This document shows positions 14,611-22,192 of a DNA stretch of 64,000 nt, in pieces. Position 1 is the stretch's first letter, and each line of letters opens with the position of its first letter. The stretch spans positions 1 through 64,000 of the forward strand of contig NZ_BOOB01000041.1 in the NCBI RefSeq assembly GCF_016863015.1, written 5' to 3'. The notes beneath the pieces were generated by a model. The model made no database searches. It saw nothing but the letters and a program-made list of their open reading frames with translations, and was not told where the DNA came from. Made by a program: the position numbers and the translations under genes. Source of the stretch: Microbispora amethystogenes (lineage in GTDB: Bacteria; Actinomycetota; Actinomycetes; Streptosporangiales; Streptosporangiaceae).

Positions 14611-16038
14611 CTAGTGGACCACGGCCTTCTCGATGGCCTGCACCTTCTTCCGGTTCTCCCTGTCGGTGAGGTCGCCCGGGACCAGTTCCGCGACGGTGCC
14701 GACCCGCGTGTAGAACGCGGCCACGGTGGCGTTCAGGCCCGAGGTGGAGTATTCGGGGTTGGTCTTGCCGAGCGTCAGTGGGTGGTCGTCGTCCCCGGCC
14801 AGCGTGGCCAGGTCCTTCCAGCCGAGCTTCCTGTCGGGCCAGCCGAGGCCCTCGGCGGTCTTCTTGGGCATGGCGATGGTCAGCGGGCTGGTGACGATCG
14901 AGTGGTCCGCGGACTCAGGAAGCAGCTTCAGGGAGTCCTTCCCGGCGGCCCGCTGCCGGGCGACCTGCAGCCACAGCCGCGCGGCGGGCGCCCACACGTC
15001 CGGGCGCGGGCCGTCGGTCGCGGGATTCCACCCTCGGGCCAGCGCCCGCATGGCGATGCCCGAGTCGACGCTGTCCACGACGACGGTCACGCAGCCGCCG
15101 TGGCTGGAGCGTGGCCCATAACGCTGCGCGATCTCGCGGAGGATCGCGGACTTGTCGGTCGAGGAGGCGATCCGCAGCTGCGCGGTGGGCTGCCCGCAGG
15201 CCGCGAGCGCCGAGTTCGGCGACTCGGAGTCCGGCGACACCGGGACCACCGATGTGGAGACCCGCGCCGCGGCGTCATCGCCGTGCGCCCGGAGGCTGAT
15301 GACGGTGACGGTGACGGCGACCACCACGACCAGCCCGGCCGCGACGCCCGCCGTCCACCACAACCGCGCCACCGGTCCGCCGCCCGAACCCTTCCCCTCT
15401 CCGGACCCCGAACCACCCGTTCCCGATGTGTCCGAGCCCGACCCCTCCGAGCCCGACCCCTCCGAGCCTGAACCGCTGCTTCCCTCCTTGGTGGAGACGC
15501 CGTCCTCTCCCTGCCCGCTCGGCCGTACGGACCCGGGGTCGTCGTCTTCTTCCTCTTCGAGGGAGGCGGGAGGGGTCCAGGAGGCGAGGAGGTCCTCCGC
15601 GGTTCCCACCTGTTGCGCGGCGAACTGCTCCGGCAGGCCGGCGGTGCACAGCTCGACGAAGGCCTCCGCGAACCGCCGGCGCTCGTCCGTCCCCTCGCCG
15701 GCCTTCTCGTTGCCGGCCTTCTCGGTGTCGGCCTTCTCCTTGCCGGCCTTCCCCGCGAGGTCGCGCAGCCGCTCCCACGGCCCGGTGTCCTCGACGCCGT
15801 AAAGCTTGAGATACAGCTTCATCGGTTCCAGAGACGGCAGATCCCTGCCACTGGTCAGCCGGGAGACCCCGCTCTTGTCGTACTGGATGAGGCGGCCGAT
15901 CTCCTCCAGAGTCCGGTAGCCCTTGTGCCCACGCGGGGGACGCAGGACGAACAGGGCCCACGCGAGCGCCACGAGCGGGCCCCTGTGCGGGTCGAGGTGG
16001 GGGGCCGGACGACCCCGGCCGGCCTGCTCAGGGCTCAT
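14611..16038 (-). CDS. HTH - transmembrane - solute-binding domain protein, ends at an in-frame amber codon
   Basis: The 475-aa product has an XRE-like HTH (about residues 40-85; TLEEIGRLIQYDKSGVSRLTSGRDLP), a Lys/Glu repeat linker, an acidic and then Ser/Gly-repeat linker, one transmembrane helix (about 228-251), and an extracellular periplasmic-binding-like domain (LRIASSTDKSAILREIAQRYG, DVWAPAARLWLQ, LTIAMPKK). It stops at TAG directly before in-frame VWA coding sequence. The start codon overlaps the stop of a 73-aa membrane protein (ATGA), implying coupling. A cytoplasmic HTH on a membrane-spanning binding protein suggests signalling or RodZ-like anchoring, which is inference. Confidence 0.8.
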   Translation of the reverse strand: MSPEQAGRGRPAPHLDPHRGPLVALAWALFVLRPPRGHKGYRTLEEIGRLIQYDKSGVSRLTSGRDLPSLEPMKLYLKLYGVEDTGPWERLRDLAGKAGKEKADTEKAGNEKAGEGTDERRRFAEAFVELCTAGLPEQFAAQQVGTAEDLLASWTPPASLEEEEDDDPGSVRPSGQGEDGVSTKEGSSGSGSEGSGSEGSGSDTSGTGGSGSGEGKGSGGGPVARLWWTAGVAAGLVVVVAVTVTVISLRAHGDDAAARVSTSVVPVSPDSESPNSALAACGQPTAQLRIASSTDKSAILREIAQRYGPRSSHGGCVTVVVDSVDSGIAMRALARGWNPATDGPRPDVWAPAARLWLQVARQRAAGKDSLKLLPESADHSIVTSPLTIAMPKKTAEGLGWPDRKLGWKDLATLAGDDDHPLTLGKTNPEYSTSGLNATVAAFYTRVGTVAELVPGDLTDRENRKKVQAIEKAVVH

Positions 16039-16256
16039 CGCGTTTCCCGGCCGGGAAGCAGGGGCCCGAACACCTGGCGGATGACGTGCCCGGCGGCGAG
16101 GCCGGTGCCCACGACCACGGCCAGCGTGGTCGGCAGGTCGTAACCCGCCACCAGCAGGACGACCACCACGATCTGGGTCACGACGAACACGCCCGCCCGC
16201 CAGTTCGGCGACACGGCGGCAGACTCCCGTACGTCGTTGTGCTGTGCCTTGCTCAC
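16035..16256 (-). CDS. Small two-helix membrane protein coupled to the HTH-SBP-VWA gene
   Basis: GTG at 16256 follows AGGAG at a seven-base spacing and yields 73 aa: a polar N-terminus (SKAQHNDVRESAAVSPNW), two hydrophobic helices (VFVVTQIVVVVLLVAGY and LAVVVGTGLAAGHVIR) and a basic tail. The stop overlaps the next ATG by four bases, so translation of the two is coupled. Function unknown; a membrane partner or assembly factor of the downstream protein is likely. Confidence 0.75.
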   Translation of the reverse strand: MSKAQHNDVRESAAVSPNWRAGVFVVTQIVVVVLLVAGYDLPTTLAVVVGTGLAAGHVIRQVFGPLLPGRETR

Positions 16257-16309
16257 GACGAACTCCTCAGGTCCGGACTGCGCTGCGGTGAGCCGCGGGC
16301 CGTGTGCGG

Positions 16310-16335
16310 CGGCCGGGAGCTGCAACTCCCGGCCG
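16310..16335. promoter_or_regulatory. Strong hairpin in the leader of the 73-aa gene
   Basis: GGCCGGGAG (16311-16319) pairs with CTCCCGGCC (16326-16334) across a six-base loop, with one further flanking pair. It lies about 55 bp upstream of the GTG start, so it may form in the 5' leader. No T-tract follows, so attenuation is possible but unproven. Confidence 0.45.
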
Positions 16336-16767
16336 GGCCCGGCGGATGCCTCAAGCGTGGGCCACGGCGCCACCACACACGAGCAGTAAATCGTCAAAAG
16401 CAACATGTAGCGGGCGGTTCGCAATATCACGGGGCCCATCCGCCGGTGTCTCCTCGGCCGGCGGGCCTCCGGTCCGCGCCGTGGGCGGCACCTCGCCGTG
16501 ACGACCGTCCGCCTTCCGGAATCACCGCAGGTCAGGCGGGAGGCGAATTGTTGCGGCCCCCGTCGCGCAACAAAGCGCGGACCACATTCCACGACGGCTC
16601 GGCGACACTGGGGGGCGGTCCCGGCACGCCGGGACCGGTCACAGCGGAGGTCCTCTGGTCCGGACGCCGCGACGCCGGGGCCGGCCCGCCGCTGCAACGG
16701 AGGGCCGGCCCTCCACCCGTTCCGGCGACAATTCCCCGCGCCGCGCCGAGCGTGGACGTGCCGGTAC
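16336..16767. other. Divergent intergenic region with an AT-rich island
   Basis: No gene was supported. An AT-rich patch at about 16376-16432 is the probable promoter area for the leftward operon. Around 16675-16712 two GGGCCGGCCC palindromes bracket CGCCGCTGCAACGGA and could form a strong stem. Confidence 0.5.
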
Positions 16768-16798
16768 TCGACTGGAGTCCACTCCAGGTTCCTAGGGT
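16768..16798 (+). promoter_or_regulatory. MerR-type promoter (19-bp spacer) of the aldo/keto reductase gene
   Basis: TCGACT (16768-16773) and TAGGGT (16793-16798) are separated by 19 bp. Between them lies the inverted repeat CTGGAGT-CC-ACTCCAG (16772-16787). A long spacer with a dyad inside it is the hallmark of promoters activated by MerR-family proteins through DNA distortion. No merR gene is adjacent, so the regulator acts from elsewhere. The ATG lies seven bases after the -10. Confidence 0.7.
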
Positions 16799-16805
16799 GG
16801 AGGGC

Positions 16806-17774
16806 ATGGAATACGGACATCTCGGCCGCACCGGCCTGCTGGTCAGCAAGCTCTGCCTGGGGACCATGAACTTCGGTCCGCAGACCACGGAGGACGACTC
16901 CTTCGCGATCATGGATCGCGCGCACGACCTCGGGATCAACTTCTTCGACACGGCCAACGTCTACGGCTGGAAGAAGGGCGAGGGGATCACCGAGAACATC
17001 ATCGGCCGCTGGTTCGCCCAGGGCGGAGGCCGCCGCGAGAAGACGGTCATCGCCACCAAGCTGTACGGCTCGATGGGCGACTGGCCGAACGAGGAGAAGC
17101 TCTCGGCGCTGAACATCCGGCGGGCCGCGGAGGCCTCCCTGCGCCGGATGCAGACCGACTACATCGACGTCTACCAGGCCCACCACATCGACCGGGACAC
17201 CCCGTTCGAGGAGTTCTGGGAGGCCATGGACATCCTCAAGCAGCAGGGCAAGATCCTGTACGTCGGCTCGTCGAACTTCGCGGGCTGGCACATCGCCAAG
17301 GCCCAGGAGTCGGCCCGGCGCAGGAACACCCTCGGCCTGGTCAGCGAGCAGTCCCACTACAACCTGCTCGTCCGCGCCCCCGAGCTGGAGGTCATCCCGG
17401 CCTGCGAGGACTACGGCCTCGGCCTGATCCCGTGGAGCCCGCTCGCGGGCGGCCTGCTCGGCGGCATCCTCCGCAAGATCGACAAGGGCCGGTCCGCGGA
17501 CGACCGCATCGTCGCGCAGCTCGACAAGCACCGCGACAAGATCGAGGCGTACGAGGCGTTCTGCGACGAGCTCGGTGAGGACCCGGCCAACGTGGGGCTG
17601 GCCTGGTTGCTGCACCAGCGGGCGGTCACCGCGCCGATCATCGGTCCCCGTACGGTCGAGCAGCTCGACGGGACACTGCGGGCACTGGAGATCAAGCTGG
17701 ACGACAAGGCGCTCGCCCGGCTCGACGAGATCTTCCCCGGCTTCCGGACCGCCCCGGAGGAGTACGCCTGGTGA
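16806..17774 (+). CDS. Aldo/keto reductase
   Basis: The 322-aa protein has the AKR catalytic tetrad: Asp48 (FFDTA), Tyr53 (NVYG), Lys85 (ATKLYG) and a His at 126 or 127 (QAHHID), with the NADPH-binding end IIGPRTVEQLD. It reduces aldehydes or ketones; the substrate is unknown. Expression from a MerR-type promoter suggests induction by a metal, oxidant or toxic organic compound. The start at 16806 is fixed by the promoter position and by the MEYGHLGRTGL family N-terminus. Confidence 0.92.
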   Translation: MEYGHLGRTGLLVSKLCLGTMNFGPQTTEDDSFAIMDRAHDLGINFFDTANVYGWKKGEGITENIIGRWFAQGGGRREKTVIATKLYGSMGDWPNEEKLSALNIRRAAEASLRRMQTDYIDVYQAHHIDRDTPFEEFWEAMDILKQQGKILYVGSSNFAGWHIAKAQESARRRNTLGLVSEQSHYNLLVRAPELEVIPACEDYGLGLIPWSPLAGGLLGGILRKIDKGRSADDRIVAQLDKHRDKIEAYEAFCDELGEDPANVGLAWLLHQRAVTAPIIGPRTVEQLDGTLRALEIKLDDKALARLDEIFPGFRTAPEEYAW

Positions 17775-17786
17775 TCAGGGCGCTGA

Positions 17787-17876
17787 TCAGGCGTTGTTGA
17801 GCAGCGCGCCGACGATCACGATGAGCACGAGCAGCGCGAGCACCGTGGGCAGCAGCCAGCGACGAGGACGATCCAC
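17787..17876 (-). CDS. 29-aa single-pass membrane microprotein
   Basis: GTG at 17876 starts a 29-aa product with a basic N-terminus (DRPRRW) and a hydrophobic helix (LLPTVLALLVLIVIVGALL). It begins ten bases after the stop of the thpR gene on the same strand. No good Shine-Dalgarno element is visible, so the call rests on composition and position. An alternative ATG two codons upstream is in another frame and encodes a Cys-rich, less convincing peptide. Confidence 0.45.
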   Translation of the reverse strand: MDRPRRWLLPTVLALLVLIVIVGALLNNA

Positions 17877-17886
17877 GTCATGGAGC

Positions 17887-18459
17887 CTAGCCGCGGACCG
17901 TCAATGCGTACGCCTCGACCTGTTCGTACCGCACGGTCGCGCCGGTGTGGCTGCGCACGAGGTGGACCGACGACGCCTCCCAGCGCCGCCCGCCGAAGGC
18001 GCCCAGCGCGCCGCCGACCAGGGGGCGCAGGTCGTCGCCGTGGCCTGAGCGGGTCCTTGAGCGGGCCAGGGTGAGATGGGGATGGAACCGCTTGCGGTCC
18101 GTCTCCTCCGCCCCGGCCCGCCGCGCGCCGGCCGTCACCGACTGGGCCAGTCTCGTCAGGGCCGGGCCGGCGTCGAGGCCCAGCCAGAAGATGCGGCCCC
18201 GGGCCGGGGAGGGGAAGGCTCCGGCGCCGCCGAACGACACGGTCTGCGCGGGGTGCCGGGCCGCCGCCCGGGCCAGCCGTACGCGCAGCTCGGGCAAGAC
18301 CTCGTCGGGTACCTCGCCGAGGAAGGCCACGGTCACGTGCCACAGGGCGGGATCGACCCAGCGCAGCTCCGGCCACTCGGCCCGTACGGGGCCGACCGCC
18401 GTGGCGATCTCCGCCAGCGCCTCAGGCGGCGGCAACAACGCCACGAACAGTCTGCTCAC
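17887..18459 (-). CDS. thpR: RNA 2',3'-cyclic phosphodiesterase (2H family)
   Basis: The 190-aa protein opens RLFVALLPP and carries both HxTx motifs, HVTV (in LWHVTVAFLG) and HLTL (in FHPHLTLAR), that define the 2H phosphoesterase active site. ThpR hydrolyses RNA 2',3'-cyclic phosphates to 2'-phosphates and was formerly called 2'-5' RNA ligase. The GTG start at 18459 lies within the last 38 bases of the MFS gene, so it is in the marR-MFS operon. Confidence 0.92.
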   Translation of the reverse strand: MSRLFVALLPPPEALAEIATAVGPVRAEWPELRWVDPALWHVTVAFLGEVPDEVLPELRVRLARAAARHPAQTVSFGGAGAFPSPARGRIFWLGLDAGPALTRLAQSVTAGARRAGAEETDRKRFHPHLTLARSRTRSGHGDDLRPLVGGALGAFGGRRWEASSVHLVRSHTGATVRYEQVEAYALTVRG

Positions 18460-19675
18460 GCGTCGATTCTTCCCTGCGCTCCACCCGGGCCGCGACCATG
18501 CGGGTGACCAGCACGGCCAGGCAGACCCCGCACATGCTCAGCACGCCCGCGGCGGCCACCGCGAGTCGGGGCCCGGTCACCTCGGCGAGCCAGCCCACCA
18601 GCGGCGCTCCGATCGGGGCTCCCCCGGTGAAGACCAGCACGTAGATGCCCATCACCCGGCCGCGCATCTCGGGTGAGGCGCCGAGCTGGACGATCGTGTT
18701 CGCGGTCGTGTTCACGGTGATCATCGCCATGCCCGCCGGGACCAGCAGCAGCAGGAAGGCCGGATAGCCGGGGGCGAGCCCGGAGGCGATCTGGAACAGC
18801 CCGAAGCACAGCGCGCCGGCGATCAGGAACCGGCGGCTCGGCTTGACCCGCCGGGCGGCCAGCAGCGCGCCGCCGAACGCCCCGACGGCGAAGGCGCTGG
18901 ACGCGATGCCGAACGAGGACGCCCCCGCGCCGAACACCTGCTTCGCCATCAGCGCGATGCTCGTCGAGAAGCTCTGCGCGAAGATCGCCATGAACGCCAC
19001 CATCAGCAGCGGCAGCAACAGGTCGGGCCGGCCGCCGACGTACCGCAGGCCCTCCCGCAGCTGTCCCTTGCCCCGCGGCACCGGCTCCGGCGAGCGCAGT
19101 TCGGAGGAGCGCATCAGCGCGAGCCCGGTGATCACGGCGGCGAACGACACGGCGTTCAGCACGAAGATCGGGCCGGTGCCCATCCAGTAGATCAGCAGCC
19201 CGGCCAGGGCCGGGCCGACGACCCGCGCGAGGTTGAAGGTCGAACTGTTCAGCGCGATCGCGTTGGGCAGGTCGCGCCTGCCCACCATCTCGACCACGAA
19301 CGACTGCCGCGTCGGCACCTCGACACAGGACACCAGACCGAGCGTGAACGCCATGACGTACACGTGCCAGACCTGGGCCGTTCCGGTGAGGACCAGCGCG
19401 CCCATGGTGAGCGCGAGCAGGCCCATGAGCGTCTGGGCGATCATGAGCACCCTGCGCTTGGGATAGCGGTCGGCGATCACGCCGCCGAACATCCCGAACA
19501 GCATCGTGGGCAGGAACTGCAGCGCGACGGTCACGCCGAGGGCCGTACCGCTGCCCCGGGCGAGGTCGAGGACGAGCCAGTCCTGGGCGGTGCGCTGCAT
19601 CCAGGTGCCGACGTTGGAGACGACCCCACCGACGGCGAACAGCCGGTAGTTGTGGTTCCGCAGCGAGCGGAACAT
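18422..19675 (-). CDS. MFS drug-efflux-type transporter
   Basis: The 417-aa protein starts MFRSLRNHNYRLFAVGGVVSNVGTWMQ and shows about twelve hydrophobic segments, the loop GGVIADRYPKRRVL between helices 2 and 3, and LNSSTFNLARVVGPALAGLL. This is the enterobactin-exporter/EntS-like DHA3 subgroup. It begins five bases after the stop of a marR gene, the usual repressor-exporter pairing, so export of a MarR ligand is likely. Substrate unknown. Confidence 0.9.
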   Translation of the reverse strand: MFRSLRNHNYRLFAVGGVVSNVGTWMQRTAQDWLVLDLARGSGTALGVTVALQFLPTMLFGMFGGVIADRYPKRRVLMIAQTLMGLLALTMGALVLTGTAQVWHVYVMAFTLGLVSCVEVPTRQSFVVEMVGRRDLPNAIALNSSTFNLARVVGPALAGLLIYWMGTGPIFVLNAVSFAAVITGLALMRSSELRSPEPVPRGKGQLREGLRYVGGRPDLLLPLLMVAFMAIFAQSFSTSIALMAKQVFGAGASSFGIASSAFAVGAFGGALLAARRVKPSRRFLIAGALCFGLFQIASGLAPGYPAFLLLLVPAGMAMITVNTTANTIVQLGASPEMRGRVMGIYVLVFTGGAPIGAPLVGWLAEVTGPRLAVAAAGVLSMCGVCLAVLVTRMVAARVERREESTREQTVRGVVAAA

Positions 19676-19680
19676 GCCGC

Positions 19681-20124
19681 CTACATCGTCGACAGTTTCT
19701 CCAGGATCGGCGCCGCCGCCCGCAGTGCCGCCCTCTCCTCCGGCGTCAGGTCCCTGAGCCGCTGCGCCAGCCAGGCTTCCTTCGTTCGGCGCTCCTCCTT
19801 GAGCAGCGCCGCCCCCTGCGGCGTCACGCTGACCGTCACCTGCCGGCGGTCGGTCGGATGCGGAGCGCGTTCCAGCAGGCCCCGGGCCTCCAGCTTGGCG
19901 ATCACGCGGGTCATCGAAGGCGGCTGCACCTTCTCGTGCTCCGCGAGCTCGCCGGGGGTCATCGCGGTGTGGCGCTCGACGGCGACGAGCGTCGCGAGCT
20001 GCGTGGGTGTCAGTGAGTGGTGCGCGGCCTGCTTGCGCATCCTCCGCGTCAGCCGCGCGAGGGACACGCGCAGGGCGGACGCGAGAGCGGCGTCGCTGCG
20101 CAAGTTCTGGGTGTTCGTTAGCAT
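19681..20124 (-). CDS. MarR-family transcriptional regulator
   Basis: The 147-aa protein has the MarR winged helix (LTPTQLATLVAVERH, MTPGELAEHEKVQPPSMTRVIAKLEARGLL, HPTDRRQVTVSVTPQG) with flanking dimerisation helices. It is first in an operon with an MFS exporter, thpR and possibly a microprotein. A near-palindrome between its -10 and start codon suggests autorepression relieved by a small phenolic or drug-like ligand. Confidence 0.93.
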   Translation of the reverse strand: MLTNTQNLRSDAALASALRVSLARLTRRMRKQAAHHSLTPTQLATLVAVERHTAMTPGELAEHEKVQPPSMTRVIAKLEARGLLERAPHPTDRRQVTVSVTPQGAALLKEERRTKEAWLAQRLRDLTPEERAALRAAAPILEKLSTM

Positions 20125-20130
20125 GAGTCA

Positions 20131-20172
20131 TTACCTTTGCTAACTATATGTCGCATGTCGCCATTCCTCCAA
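20131..20172 (-). promoter_or_regulatory. marR promoter and candidate MarR operator
   Basis: On the minus strand TTGGAG (plus 20167-20172), an 18-bp spacer and TATAGT (plus 20143-20148) form a promoter. The imperfect palindrome TTAGCAAAGGTAA (plus 20131-20143) abuts the -10 in the transcribed leader, a usual place for a MarR operator. Confidence 0.6.
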
Positions 20173-20275
20173 ACGGTCCCCATCTGGGGTGATTCACGTG
20201 GACCGACCGTACCGGCAGCGGACCGGTGTTGATCACGGGCCCGGCCGTGGAGGACGCAGTCTGTCAGGTGACGGA

Positions 20276-20308
20276 GAGGCCCGGCCCCCACACCGGGGAC
20301 CGGGCCTC
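20276..20308. terminator. Hairpin terminator after the AraC-VOC operon
   Basis: GAGGCCCGG (20276-20284) pairs with CCGGGCCTC (20300-20308), 42 bases beyond the VOC stop. No T-tract is present, which is common in high-GC actinomycetes. Confidence 0.55.
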
Positions 20309-20349
20309 GACGAGCCGTGCCGTCGTACCGTCGCGCCGTCCTGCAGTCG

Positions 20350-20775
20350 TCAGGCGAAGTCCTCCGGCGTGAACCGCCTCGGCTCCACGAGGACGAGCCA
20401 GTTGCCCTGGTTGTCACGCATCACGGCCTCGATCCCGTACGGCCGCTCCGCCGGCTCCTGCAGGAACGTCACCCCCTTGGCGGTGAGCTCCTCGTAGGTC
20501 TTCCGGCAGTCGTCCACGGCGAGCCCCAGCCCGCCGGCCTGTCCCTTGTCGAGCTGCCTGCGGTGGAAGTCGGCGCCCTCCTCGTCCAGCGGAGGTCCCG
20601 GCTTCATCAGCGTGATCTCCAGCTCCGGACGATCGGGAAGGCCGACGGTCAGCCAGCGATATCCGTCCAGCGTGACGTCGGTCCTCGTGACGAAGCCGAG
20701 GACGTCCACGTAGAAGTCGCGGGCCTCGTCCTGGTCCTTGCAGTAGACGGTGACCAGAGAGACGTTCGTAATCAT
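20350..20775 (-). CDS. VOC/glyoxalase-superfamily protein
   Basis: The 141-aa protein has two beta-alpha-beta-beta-beta units: VSLVTVYCKDQDEARDFYVDVLGF and GLGLAVDDCRKTYEELTAKGV, ending DNQGNWLVLVEP. VOC proteins bind metals or ligands and serve as lyases, dioxygenases or resistance proteins. It starts ten bases after an AraC-type regulator gene, a common pairing; its substrate cannot be assigned. Confidence 0.9.
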   Translation of the reverse strand: MITNVSLVTVYCKDQDEARDFYVDVLGFVTRTDVTLDGYRWLTVGLPDRPELEITLMKPGPPLDEEGADFHRRQLDKGQAGGLGLAVDDCRKTYEELTAKGVTFLQEPAERPYGIEAVMRDNQGNWLVLVEPRRFTPEDFA

Positions 20776-20784
20776 GCGAAAACG

Positions 20785-21261
20785 CTACTGCTGCCCCGCT
20801 GACCTGGGCTTCTCCAAAATTGCAGAGTCGGAGACGCGATGCGCGGCGAGGTCGAGCACGCCGGACATGAACAGATAGCAGCCGGGGACGTGCGGGCCGC
20901 CGCGCGCCGCCCACCTGTCGCGGTACTCGCTCGGGCTCTCCCCCACCAGCCGCCGGAACTTGGCCGAGAACGACCCGAGACTGGTGAACCCGACCGCCAT
21001 GCAGATCTCGGTGACCGTCAGGTTGGCCCCGCGCAGCAGTTCCTGCGCGCGCTCCAGCCTGCGCCGGGTGAGGTATCGCATCGGTGTCTCGCCGTACGCC
21101 GCCTCGAAACAGCGGACGAAGTAGAACTTGGAGATCCCGGCGACCGCGGCGAGCCCGTCGAGATCGAGATCGCTCCGGTAGTCGCGGTCGATGCGGTCAC
21201 GGGCCAGGCGCAGCCGAGGCACCAGGTCCGCCGGCACCGCCCCGCCTCCTCTGCACGCCAC
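20785..21261 (-). CDS. AraC-family regulator consisting of a DNA-binding domain
   Basis: The 158-aa protein is nearly all AraC HTH: LDGLAAVAGISKFYFVRCFEAAYGETPMRYL, then AQELLRGANLTVTEICMAVGFTSLGSFSAKFRRLVGESPSEYR, with a short C-terminal tail. The GTG at 21261 lies six bases after TAGTGT (plus ACACTA, 21268-21273), supporting a leaderless start. It is cotranscribed with the VOC gene. Its promoter lies within the 5' edge of a TetR remnant read from the other strand. Confidence 0.9.
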   Translation of the reverse strand: MACRGGGAVPADLVPRLRLARDRIDRDYRSDLDLDGLAAVAGISKFYFVRCFEAAYGETPMRYLTRRRLERAQELLRGANLTVTEICMAVGFTSLGSFSAKFRRLVGESPSEYRDRWAARGGPHVPGCYLFMSGVLDLAAHRVSDSAILEKPRSAGQQ

Positions 21262-21630
21262 GTCACGACACTACCGCCCCAGCGTCTTGCACCACCCTTT
21301 CTGCTCGCGGACGTCGCCCAGGGGCTGCGCCGGACATTGCGGGCCCACCCCGGCGCGGCCGCCGTCGTCGCCGTACGGCACGCGTCTCCGCAGGTGTTCG
21401 AGCGGGCCGTCCCGACGGTGCTGGCCGCCATGAACGCGGGCCTGCGGGTGACCGACGAGGAGGCGCTGTATCTCGTGCAGTCCCTCTACATCCTCGTGAC
21501 CGGCCACGCCCTCGCCGAGTTCGGCGACACCCCCGAGCCGCCGGCCGCGCCCACCGCGTACTACGACGCCTGGTTCGACATCGCCGTCTCGACGTTCCTC
21601 GCGGGCGTCGAGGCGCGCTACGGCGCCTGA
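21262..21630 (+). pseudogene. TetR-family regulator remnant lacking the DNA-binding domain
   Basis: The frame ending at 21630 encodes DVAQGLRRTLRAHPGAAAVVA, ALYLVQSLYILVTGHALAEFGD and YDAWFDIAVSTFLAGVEARYGA, the typical ligand-binding half of a TetR repressor. Upstream the frame enters the AraC gene, and no HTH is found. The gene has therefore lost its N-terminal third, probably when the AraC-VOC unit moved in. A membrane-protein gene follows after 30 bases, suggesting the original regulator-target pair. Confidence 0.65.
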
Positions 21631-21660
21631 ACCCCCCCTGCCGTACGGAAAGGAAGCCTC

Positions 21661-22131
21661 ATGGTCTCCGTCGCGCTCGTCCTCCTTGTCCTGGCCGACG
21701 CCTACTTCGTTCTCACCACGCTCGTGGACCTGTTCCCGTTCAACAACGTGCGGGAGGCGAGGCGGTCGGAGCAGGTCGCCGAGGTGGCGATCAACGCACC
21801 GGTCATGGCGCTCCCGGCCGTGCTTCTCGCCTGGGCGGCCGGCGCCGGGCTGCCCGCCCTGGCGTACGCCGGCGGGGCGCTGGAACTGCTCGCCGCCTTC
21901 AACGGCCTCGCGCTGTGGTGGCTTCCCTACCTGGCGGCCGTGACGGTCCCCTGGGCGACGGCGGGCACCGGGGAGAGCTGGGCCGCGTTGCACGCCCGGA
22001 CCTACGCCAAGACCGTCATCGTGCTGCCGCGCCGCGGCGATCGCCCGCGCCCCAACCTGGAGCACATGGTCCTCCACGCGCTCATGCTCGCGGCCGCGAT
22101 CTGCACGTTCGCCGCCGCCCGTACGCTCTGA
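21661..22131 (+). CDS. Four-helix membrane protein of unknown function
   Basis: The 156-aa protein follows AAAGGAAG at a good spacing. Hydrophobic helices cover about residues 3-25, 44-72, 78-100 and 135-153, with a basic cytoplasmic loop containing HARTYAKTVIVLPRRGDRPRPNLEH. I do not recognise a catalytic motif. It lies directly downstream of the TetR remnant and ends at a strong terminator. Confidence 0.75.
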   Translation: MVSVALVLLVLADAYFVLTTLVDLFPFNNVREARRSEQVAEVAINAPVMALPAVLLAWAAGAGLPALAYAGGALELLAAFNGLALWWLPYLAAVTVPWATAGTGESWAALHARTYAKTVIVLPRRGDRPRPNLEHMVLHALMLAAAICTFAAARTL

Positions 22132-22140
22132 GACGCGAAA

Positions 22141-22174
22141 GAGGCCGCCGCGACCGGGTGGTCGCGGCGGCCTC
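22141..22174. terminator. Bidirectional hairpin terminator
   Basis: GAGGCCGCCGCGACC (22141-22155) pairs perfectly with GGTCGCGGCGGCCTC (22160-22174) around the loop GGGT. It stands between the convergent ends of the membrane-protein and purine-permease genes. Confidence 0.85.
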
Positions 22175-22192
22175 TCGGCACCGAACCGACGG

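Noticed and set aside
16257-17615. Minus-strand frame covering the aldo/keto reductase
   Set aside because: It is antisense to a gene with a complete catalytic tetrad, and only its end (73 aa) has its own start and ribosome-binding site.
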